Below, piece after piece: positions 29,154 through 35,952 of a stretch of DNA of 35,952 nt. Below the pieces are notes generated by a model. That model did no database searches. It saw only the letters and a list, made by a program, of their open reading frames with translations, and had not been told where the DNA came from. Position numbers and translations under genes: made by a program. The DNA comes from Novosphingobium sp. (GTDB lineage Bacteria; Pseudomonadota; Alphaproteobacteria; Sphingomonadales; Sphingomonadaceae), in contig JABFRE010000189.1 of assembly GCA_013141325.1 (NCBI GenBank), positions 1 through 35,952 of the forward strand. Direction: 5' to 3'. The stretch's first letter is position 1; each line of letters begins with the position of its first letter.

Positions 29154-29855
29154 ATGGCCCGACGAAAACCAAAGAGCGGCTGGCGTTTGCGCCTGCTTGG
29201 TGTGATCGGCCTGATCGCGCTGATCGTCGCTGTCGGGGGCTGGTGGCAGCTGCACCACTGGCAGCCGCCGCGCGCGGCCTATCCGATGCAGGGCGCCGAG
29301 GTCGGCCAGGCGGACGGCGTGGTGGACTGGAAGGCGCTGAAAGCAATCGGCGCCAATTTCGCCTATATCGATGCCTCGGCCAGTGCCTTTGCCCGCGATA
29401 CAAGCTTCGCCCGCAACCTCGAAGACGCCCGTGCAGCCCGGCTGCAGGTCGGCGCGGTGCACCGCTATGACCCCTGCCAGCCGGCCGAACGTCAGGCCGC
29501 CAACTTTGTCACGGTGGTCCCGCGCGACGGCCAGATGCTGCCTCCGGCGGTCGAGCTTGACATGCTGGGTGACGATTGCCCGGCCAAGGTTAGCGATGCG
29601 GGGATCGAAAGCGAGCTGACCACGTTCCTCAACCAGATCGAGAACCACACCGGCAAACCGGCAATCCTCAAGCTTACTTCAGCTTTCCAGAGTCGCTACC
29701 GTATCGCCGCGCGCATCGACCGCAACCTGTGGCTGGTGCGCACGCGTTTCCAGCCCGACTATGCCGAGCGCCCGTGGATGCTGTGGACCGCCAATTCCGC
29801 CCTGCAAAGCGAGGCTGGCAAGGCGCCGCTGCGCTGGGTAGTGGTGCAGCCATGA
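29154..29855 (+). CDS. Glycoside hydrolase family 25-like (lysozyme-fold) membrane-anchored protein
   Basis: N-terminal TM anchor; GH25-like pattern VDWKALKAIGANFAYIDASA ... NLEDARAARLQVGAVHRY ... LPPAVELDML. Confidence 0.75.
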   Translation: MARRKPKSGWRLRLLGVIGLIALIVAVGGWWQLHHWQPPRAAYPMQGAEVGQADGVVDWKALKAIGANFAYIDASASAFARDTSFARNLEDARAARLQVGAVHRYDPCQPAERQAANFVTVVPRDGQMLPPAVELDMLGDDCPAKVSDAGIESELTTFLNQIENHTGKPAILKLTSAFQSRYRIAARIDRNLWLVRTRFQPDYAERPWMLWTANSALQSEAGKAPLRWVVVQP

Positions 29856-30280
29856 CCCATGACAAGCACACCCTGATCGCCGCCGCGCGCGAAGCTGCGT
29901 CCGGGGCCTATGCGCCCTATTCGAACTTCCACGTCGGCGCCGCGCTGGGCTTTGCCGACGGCTCGGTGATCACCGGCGCCAATGTCGAGAATGCCAGCTA
30001 CGGCCTGACGCTGTGCGCCGAGACGGTGGCGGTGGGCAAGGCGCTTTCCGAAGTGTGGCGCGGCAATCTGGAAGCGGTGGCGGTAATCGGCGGCAAGGCC
30101 GGCGCACTGGGCGCGGGCGCTCCCGTCACGCCCTGCGGGCGCTGCCGGCAGATGCTCAACGAAGTGGCCGCGCTGGGCGGCACCGATCCGGTCGTCTGGT
30201 GTGCGGGCGCGGATGAGGTGCTGGAGCTGCGCCTGTCCGACCTGCTGCCCCGCGCCTTCGGCCCGGACGCGTTGGAGTAG
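29852..30280 (+). CDS. cdd: Cytidine deaminase
   Basis: YAPYSNFHVGAAL; ENASYGLTLCAETVAV; TPCGRCRQML; ATGA overlap with the upstream gene. Confidence 0.93.
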   Translation: MTHDKHTLIAAAREAASGAYAPYSNFHVGAALGFADGSVITGANVENASYGLTLCAETVAVGKALSEVWRGNLEAVAVIGGKAGALGAGAPVTPCGRCRQMLNEVAALGGTDPVVWCAGADEVLELRLSDLLPRAFGPDALE

Positions 30281-30283
30281 GAT

Positions 30284-31030
30284 TCAGCGCGATCCGCGCA
30301 GCTTCCTGCCCATCCGCGCGAACCACAGGCCGAGGTACTCCTCGGGCGAGAACAGGTTGGCCAGCCGGGCCTTTTCGGTGAACCCGGCGGGGTGGGCGAG
30401 ATCCAGGATCGGCGGGTTCTGCGCGGCGGCCTGCTCCAGCCCGTTGCGGAACCGGCTTTGCGCGCTAGACAGCACCACCATGTTCTGGCGGTACCACCAG
30501 CAGACGTCCGGATTGCTCCATAGTCGCGGGCGCAGAACGTCGAACACAGCGAACCCGCGTGCGGCAAACTTTTCCGTCCAGTAGGTCAGCGGCTGTTCGT
30601 TGACATGGTGTTGTCCGCCCTGCCCGCCAATCGCGGCGGAAAACAGGATCGTGTCGGACAGGCCGGTCAGATTTTCGACGAACTGGTCGGCCTGCCCCGC
30701 ATCGATATGTTCGGCCACTTCCAGGGTCATGGCGAGATCGAACTTCGCGGGTTCGGTGAATGGGCGCGACAGGTCGGTAGCGGCGAAGTACGCCGGGTCA
30801 ATAAGCAGGCGTTCCGGCTTGGTCCAGGGACCGTCGCGGCCTTTGACCGTGATCGGCCCGAACGCCTTCAGCCAGACCCCGCGGCCGCAGCCGATGTCGA
30901 TCACGCTGGCAGGAGCGGCGGCCCCCGCCTGCGTCAGGCAGTCGAGCAGAACCGGCACTGTCGCCGCAGCCGATTGCGACGTCCGTTCGAAATCGCGGTC
31001 ATAGAACCGGGAGGAGTAAAACAGGGACAC
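30284..31030 (-). CDS. Class I SAM-dependent methyltransferase
   Basis: VIDIGCGRGVWLKAF motif I; FDLAMTLEVAEHI. Confidence 0.8.
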   Translation of the reverse strand: MSLFYSSRFYDRDFERTSQSAAATVPVLLDCLTQAGAAAPASVIDIGCGRGVWLKAFGPITVKGRDGPWTKPERLLIDPAYFAATDLSRPFTEPAKFDLAMTLEVAEHIDAGQADQFVENLTGLSDTILFSAAIGGQGGQHHVNEQPLTYWTEKFAARGFAVFDVLRPRLWSNPDVCWWYRQNMVVLSSAQSRFRNGLEQAAAQNPPILDLAHPAGFTEKARLANLFSPEEYLGLWFARMGRKLRGSR

Positions 31031-31107
31031 AGGCGGCCGCTCCTATCGTCGTTGCGCGAGGGCACCCATGTGACCGTCTGATCTGCGCTATGCGACGGAA
31101 ATGGCAA

Positions 31108-32244
31108 TCAATCAACTTCGTCCAGCCATTCCAGCAAGGCTCCCAGGCAATCGCGCCCCAACTGGGCGCTGCGTTCGGGGCTCCAGCCCTGCACCGGGCA
31201 GGGCAGGCCGTCATAGTCCTTGAACGGCATTTCCAGCGTCATCGACACCGCGCCGTATCGCTCGGCCAGCTGGTTGGTCGACATCGTCATGTTGGCCTTG
31301 CCCGCCCCGGCCACCGGATAGCCCAGCCTGGTCTGGAAATCGGGAGTGCGCCGCGCGAGGATTGCCTGGTAGCGGTCAAACCCGGACTGGAGCTGCTTGC
31401 TCCACGACGGGATCCCCTCGAACCCGGCCAGAAACACCGCCGGGATCGCCTCGTCGCCGTGAACATCCATTGCGAAATGCACACCGCTTGCATCCATCGC
31501 ATCGCGGATCGCCAGCACTTCGGGTGACTTTTCCAGACTGGGGGTTTCCCATTCGCGGTTGAGGTTGATCCCCGCCGCGTTAGTGCGCAGATGCCCCCGG
31601 CGTGAACCGTCGGGATTGGCGTTGGGGACCACATGGAACCGGCAGAGTGCACGCAGGCGGCGGCCGACCGGATCGGCCGGATCGGTCAGGCAGTCCAGCG
31701 CGCCTTCCATCCACCATTCGGCCATCGATTCGCCGGGATGCTGGCGGGCATAGAGCCAGACCTGCTTGGCGCCTTCACCCAGCTCGAGGCAGTCGATCGG
31801 CTGACCGTCCAGGCTGCGGCCAAGGCAGCGGTAGGTCACGCCTTCGCTGCCGGCCGCCTGCGCCACCAGATCGTGGTGCCGTTCCATCGAATAGGGTGCG
31901 AAATAGGCGAACCAGACGAGCCCGCCGTCGGGGCGATAGCGGATGGTCAGCGTCCCGCCGTCCTCGTCCTGGTCATAACTGCTGGGCGCGCGACCCCAGA
32001 ATTCACGGTCCTCGCTCACCGCCGCGTTGTATCCGCTCCAGCCGCCGGGATAGGCCGAAGCCGCCAGCCCGGTAATCTTGAGCACCAGCTCGCGCCCCGC
32101 CGCCGCGGCGACGCGAAAGTGGAACCATTGGAAGAAGTCCGACTGATGGTCCTTGCGGATCGCAAGCCGGGCCGTGGCTCCTGAAACGGAGAGCACTTCG
32201 ATATTGCCGCTATCGAATGCGGCATCGATCTGGATGTCGGTCAT
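31108..32244 (-). CDS. M14 family zinc carboxypeptidase (cytosolic carboxypeptidase/AGBL-like)
   Basis: N-terminal beta domain [23 protein letters not shown]; zinc motif [45 protein letters not shown]. Confidence 0.88.
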   Translation of the reverse strand: MTDIQIDAAFDSGNIEVLSVSGATARLAIRKDHQSDFFQWFHFRVAAAAGRELVLKITGLAASAYPGGWSGYNAAVSEDREFWGRAPSSYDQDEDGGTLTIRYRPDGGLVWFAYFAPYSMERHHDLVAQAAGSEGVTYRCLGRSLDGQPIDCLELGEGAKQVWLYARQHPGESMAEWWMEGALDCLTDPADPVGRRLRALCRFHVVPNANPDGSRRGHLRTNAAGINLNREWETPSLEKSPEVLAIRDAMDASGVHFAMDVHGDEAIPAVFLAGFEGIPSWSKQLQSGFDRYQAILARRTPDFQTRLGYPVAGAGKANMTMSTNQLAERYGAVSMTLEMPFKDYDGLPCPVQGWSPERSAQLGRDCLGALLEWLDEVD

Positions 32245-32837
32245 TTGACCTCGATAGTCTCACCCGAGTTGCCGGGGAAGCCCTTGAACAGCGCTTCGGC
32301 CATCTTGGGGGCACCCAGGGCGGTATCGGCGAGCGTCGATTTGACGCTGACCGCAAAGCTGGCCCGCCCTTCCCACAGCGCCTGGGCGCTGGCGCGGTCC
32401 TTTATGATCACGCCCAGTTCGGTCTGGACCTGCTGCGCCGGACGGGGCGAGAGGTTGAGGCCGATGCCGACCCCCAGGCCCGAGCCATAGCTGCCGGTCG
32501 ATCCGCCCACCCCGACGCTGACCGGCCCGCCGCCGCTGCGCTCGGGCTGATAAGTGCCGCGTGACAGCCGCAATTCGGCCACCTGCGCGCCTTGACCGGC
32601 GGGGGCCTCGGCATAGCCCAGCAGCGCCAGCTGGCGCTGCACCGCAGCCTGATAGCTTTGCCATTCGAGCGATTTGCCATCGGTGCCCGGGTCCGGCTCG
32701 ACCGCGATGGCGCCCTTGCCCAGCGCGCTGATATCGGGTGTGTGGAAACGGGTGACCTCGACCGGGCCGACCGGCGTGACGCAGCCGGACACGGCCAGAG
32801 CGGCAAGGGCCACAGGTGCAAGCAATTTGAACGTCAT
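32241..32837 (-). CDS. DUF4136 domain-containing lipoprotein
   Basis: Lipobox AVSGCV; C-terminal [15 protein letters not shown]; 4-nt overlap with the downstream M14 gene. Confidence 0.75.
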   Translation of the reverse strand: MTFKLLAPVALAALAVSGCVTPVGPVEVTRFHTPDISALGKGAIAVEPDPGTDGKSLEWQSYQAAVQRQLALLGYAEAPAGQGAQVAELRLSRGTYQPERSGGGPVSVGVGGSTGSYGSGLGVGIGLNLSPRPAQQVQTELGVIIKDRASAQALWEGRASFAVSVKSTLADTALGAPKMAEALFKGFPGNSGETIEVK

Positions 32838-32953
32838 ATATGCCCCCTATCAAGGCCAAGTCCGGCCAATTCTGGCCCTTTGCCCTTGCGCTGGCAAGGA
32901 TTGCCCGGCCATTAACCACTTAATCGTTCCCCGCTGCTAGGAAACCGGCCGCA

Positions 32954-33961
32954 ATGTCCAGCAAAGTTCCCGTTCTGGTTACCGGCGGCGCCGGCTATAT
33001 CGGCAGCCATGCCGTGCTGGCCCTGGCCGATGCCGGCTGGCCGGTCGCCGTAATCGACAACCTGACCACCGGCTTTCGCTGGGCCGTGCCTGAAGGGGTG
33101 CCGTTCTACGAAGGCGATATCGAGGATGCCGCGCTGCTGGCGCGGATCTTTGCCGAGCAGGACGTGCGTGCGGTGATGCATTTCGCCGGATCGATCATCG
33201 TGCCCGAATCGGTCGAAAATCCGCTGAAGTACTATCACAACAACACCGCCAAGAGCCGCGCGCTGATCGCCGCTGCGGTTACCGCCGGGGTGCCGCATTT
33301 CATCTTCAGCTCGACCGCCGCCACTTATGGCTTACCCAAGAGCTCGCCGGTCAGCGAAGATAGCGAAAAGGCACCGATCAATCCCTATGGCATGTCCAAG
33401 CTGATGACCGAGGTCATGCTGGGCGATGTCGCGGCAGCCCACCCGCTCAACTTCTGCGCGCTGCGCTATTTCAACGTTGCCGGGGCCGATCCGCGCGCCC
33501 GCACCGGCCAGTCGACCGCCGGGGCAACCCACCTGATCAAGGTTGCGGTCGAAGCCGCGCTGGGCAAACGCGAAACGGTCGAGGTGTTCGGCACCGACTA
33601 TGCCACCCCCGACGGCACCGGGGTGCGCGACTATATCCACGTCAGCGATCTGGCCGCCGCGCACGTGCTGGCGCTGGAGGCGCTGATTGCCGATCCGGCC
33701 GCGTCGCTGACCATGAACTGCGGCTACGGCCGGGGCTTTTCGGTGCTGGAAGTGCTCGACGCCGTTGATCGGGTGACCAACAACACCATCACCCGCGTGC
33801 TCAGCCCGCGCCGGGCCGGTGATCCCGATGCGCTGATTTCCGACAACCGCCGGATCAAGGCCACCCTGCCGTGGCAACCACGCTATGCCGATCTCGATAC
33901 CATCGTCACCCACGCGTTGCAGTGGGAGCGCAAGTTGAGCGAAATCCGGGCAGGCGGTTGA
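32954..33961 (+). CDS. galE: UDP-glucose 4-epimerase
   Basis: [70 protein letters not shown]. Confidence 0.95.
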   Translation: MSSKVPVLVTGGAGYIGSHAVLALADAGWPVAVIDNLTTGFRWAVPEGVPFYEGDIEDAALLARIFAEQDVRAVMHFAGSIIVPESVENPLKYYHNNTAKSRALIAAAVTAGVPHFIFSSTAATYGLPKSSPVSEDSEKAPINPYGMSKLMTEVMLGDVAAAHPLNFCALRYFNVAGADPRARTGQSTAGATHLIKVAVEAALGKRETVEVFGTDYATPDGTGVRDYIHVSDLAAAHVLALEALIADPAASLTMNCGYGRGFSVLEVLDAVDRVTNNTITRVLSPRRAGDPDALISDNRRIKATLPWQPRYADLDTIVTHALQWERKLSEIRAGG

Positions 33962-34029
33962 CTTCGGACAGACTCGCCTCTAACGGCCCACCTTCAAATT
34001 CCAGCGGCACGCGCCGCCCCGAGGACATC

Positions 34030-34155
34030 ATGAAGATTCGCAACAGCCTCAAGTCGCTCAAGGACCGCCACCGGGACAACCGGGTGATTCGCCGCCGCGG
34101 GCGCACTTATGTGATCAACAAGACCAACCGCCGCTTCAAGGCGCGTCAGGGGTAA
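34030..34155 (+). CDS. rpmJ: 50S ribosomal protein L36 (bL36), Cys-less type
   Basis: [41 protein letters not shown], 41 aa, no zinc ligands. Confidence 0.95.
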   Translation: MKIRNSLKSLKDRHRDNRVIRRRGRTYVINKTNRRFKARQG

Positions 34156-34297
34156 GTGTGCCGCTATTCGCCCCGTGCCGGGCTGCGAATGGCGATCTTC
34201 TGCGCTTCCGGTGCTCACGACCATGAAGGTCGCTGCGCGCCGGTTCTCGAATCCCACCATTCTCGCTCCGGCCTGGGCCGAATATCGGCACACTTAC
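34152..34297. repeat. 146-bp fold-back (MITE-like) element filling the rpmJ-HAD gap
   Basis: Ends GTAAGTGTGCCG...CGGCACACTTAC; arms align over about 70 nt (for example TATTCG, GCCGG, GAATGG, CCGG, CGACC/GGTCG) around the loop ATGAA. Confidence 0.75.
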
Positions 34298-34310
34298 GCG
34301 GAGCGCACGA

Positions 34311-34934
34311 ATGAGCGATCTTTCCCGTAAAATCGAAGCCGTCGTGTTCGATGTCGGCAACGTGCTGGTCCGCTGGGACCGCCGCCTGCCCTACGAGAAT
34401 CACTTCGCCGATCCCGCCGAACTCGACCGCTTTCTCGACGAGGTGATCCCGCTCAGTTGGCACGCCCAGCACGATGCAGGCCGCCCGGCCGCCGAAATGG
34501 TTGCCGAGCGCAGCGCCCAGTTCCCCGAACACGCCGACCTGATTGCCGACTGGTTCACGCGCTTCAACGAATCGATTCCCGGCCCGGTGCCGGGCAGCCC
34601 CGAACTGGTCGAACAGTTGCACCGCGCTGCCGTGCCACTCTATGCGATCACCAATTTCGGGGCCGATACCTGGACCGGCTTTGCCCCGACCTTTCCGTTG
34701 CTGAACCGCTTCCGCGACATCGTGGTGTCCGGTGTGGAGAAGGTGGCGAAGCCCGATCCGGCCATCTACGCGCTCGCCGTGCGCCGTTTCGGCCATGCGC
34801 CCGGCGCCATGCTGTTCGTCGATGACAGCGAAGCCAACGTGATCGCGGCGCGCGACTGCGGCTGGCAGGCACACCACTTCACCGGCGCCGAGGATTTGCG
34901 CGCCGATCTGATGCAACGCGGCCTGCTCGCCTGA
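34311..34934 (+). CDS. HAD family (subfamily IA) hydrolase
   Basis: VVFDVGNVLVRWD motif I; YAITNFGADTW motif II; KPDPAIY; MLFVDDSEANVIAA. Confidence 0.88.
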   Translation: MSDLSRKIEAVVFDVGNVLVRWDRRLPYENHFADPAELDRFLDEVIPLSWHAQHDAGRPAAEMVAERSAQFPEHADLIADWFTRFNESIPGPVPGSPELVEQLHRAAVPLYAITNFGADTWTGFAPTFPLLNRFRDIVVSGVEKVAKPDPAIYALAVRRFGHAPGAMLFVDDSEANVIAARDCGWQAHHFTGAEDLRADLMQRGLLA

Positions 34935-34947
34935 TCCGGACAAAGAG

Positions 34948-34973
34948 AGGCCCCCGTTCGAAAACGGGGGCCT
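34948..34973 (+). terminator. Terminator-like hairpin
   Basis: AGGCCCCCGTT-CGAA-AACGGGGGCCT, 11-bp perfect stem between convergent genes; T-tract weak. Confidence 0.65.
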
Positions 34974-35024
34974 TCAGGGGGGCTGTCAGGATGCCTGCGG
35001 GCGGAGTGTGGCCCGTTGGACGCC

Positions 35025-35369
35025 TCAGGCGGCGGCGTTGCAGCTCTGAAGTTGTTCAGCGCTGAGATCGCCCTTCGGGGTGGCGAACTTGGTGACCGGA
35101 CCGAAGGCCTTGGCGACCTGGCGGCAGGTGTTGACCGGGCGGGCGCCGTCAACCGGGCCGGCGCAGCTGTCAGCCGTGCAGCGCCACAGCACGCCGTTGA
35201 CGACCTTCTTGGCGGGCGCCTCGACGGCGGTGGCAAGGCTGGCCGAATAGCCGGCGGTGGCGGCACGGGCCGGGGCGACGGTGGCCGAAAGTCCGGCCAG
35301 GGTGCCGGCCAGAGCAAGGCCGACGACGAACAGCTGGCGCGAAAGCGAGCGCTGGTTGCGATAGATCAT
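35025..35369 (-). CDS. Small secreted Cys-containing protein (CC_3452-like)
   Basis: Signal peptide ending APARA; VVNGVLWRCTADSCAGPVDGARPVNTCRQVAKAFGPVTKF...LQSCNAAA. Confidence 0.6.
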   Translation of the reverse strand: MIYRNQRSLSRQLFVVGLALAGTLAGLSATVAPARAATAGYSASLATAVEAPAKKVVNGVLWRCTADSCAGPVDGARPVNTCRQVAKAFGPVTKFATPKGDLSAEQLQSCNAAA

Positions 35370-35452
35370 GATGGTACTCCCCAATTCGTGGTGGCACGCA
35401 GGGATCGGCAATCCTGGGAGGGAAGCGCTGTCGATTTGCGTTGCGAATCGCT

Positions 35453-35468
35453 ACCTAACAAGATAGGT
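35453..35468. promoter_or_regulatory. Candidate operator dyad in divergent intergenic region
   Basis: ACCTA-ACAAGA-TAGGT between the secreted-protein gene (minus) and hxlR-like gene (plus). Confidence 0.3.
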
Positions 35469-35566
35469 TTTCAGTTGCAACCAGAAACTGTGCAGTGCAG
35501 CGAAGATTTTTTTGTCGGTATGCAAGCTGCTTTGCGGTAGGCTTGATTCGGGAATGGGGACTTGAA

Positions 35567-35952
35567 ATGGGTAAGCTTCACGAACCACTGAACGACATGC
35601 AGAACTGCGGGCTTCCCGCGGCTCTGGAGGTCATGGGTGAGCGCTGGTCGTTCATGATCCTGCGTGCGGCGTTCAACGGCCTGCACCATTTCGAGGAGTT
35701 TCTGGGCGCGCTGGGCATCGCCCGCAATATCCTCTCGAACCGTCTCGCCCGCCTGGTCGAGCACGGGATCATGAAGCGTGAGCCGCTGCCCGACGATCGC
35801 CGCAAGATCGAATACCGTCTGACCGGAAAAGGGCTGGACCTCCTGCCCGCGATGCTGGCGCTGCGCCAGTGGGGTGAAAAGTACGGCGCGGGCGTTCCCA
35901 GCAACCCGGTGCTGTGCGACGAGCGCGACGGCCAGCCGATCGCCCCGATCAG
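35567..35952 (+). CDS. HxlR family transcriptional regulator (truncated by window end)
   Basis: NCGLPAALEVMGERWSFMILRAAFNGLHHFEEFLGALGIARNILSNRLARLVEHGIMKREPLPDDRRKIEYRLTGKG; open at the window end, so not in the ORF track. Confidence 0.92.
   Translation, partial: MGKLHEPLNDMQNCGLPAALEVMGERWSFMILRAAFNGLHHFEEFLGALGIARNILSNRLARLVEHGIMKREPLPDDRRKIEYRLTGKGLDLLPAMLALRQWGEKYGAGVPSNPVLCDERDGQPIAPI

Noticed and set aside
34208-34243. T-arm-like GGTTCTCGAATCCC suggesting a degraded tRNA near 34243
   Set aside because: No acceptor, D or anticodon arms; the sequence is explained by the arm of the fold-back element.
33994-34293. 99-aa minus-strand ORF across the rpmJ downstream hairpin
   Set aside because: Derived from the fold-back element and antisense of rpmJ; no RBS or independent coding signal.

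Overview
This window is a GC-rich chromosomal segment whose gene content and order look like an alphaproteobacterium of the Sphingomonadales (inference from families and synteny, no search run). It is mostly housekeeping: glnK-amtB, prfC, mltA-Smr / Tim44-like / secB, murJ-trpS, coaBC-dut, ftsH, rpoZ, dnaB, galE and rpmJ. Between these lie accessory genes: a P450 tail, a methyltransferase, a GT39-like enzyme, a TetR/TonB-receptor pair, two DUF4136 lipoproteins, a GH25-like protein, an M14 carboxypeptidase, and an HxlR regulator cut by the window end. I saw no rRNA, tRNA, CRISPR array, transposase or phage gene, and no convincing complete new system. The best leads are: a 146-bp fold-back element filling the rpmJ-HAD gap and sharing the rpmJ stop codon; a second fold-back element abutting the prfC stop; a palindromic repeat that appears absorbed in frame into the smr gene; a BlaI/MecI-type dyad (TACAnnTGTA) in the promoter of an uncharacterised secreted HExxH protein; a consensus sigma-54 promoter with upstream dyads ahead of glnK-amtB; a ~160-aa low-complexity linker inside CoaBC; a lone Rap1a/Tai-like secreted protein; and an untracked 47-aa ORF joined by ATGA overlap between a P450 and a methyltransferase.
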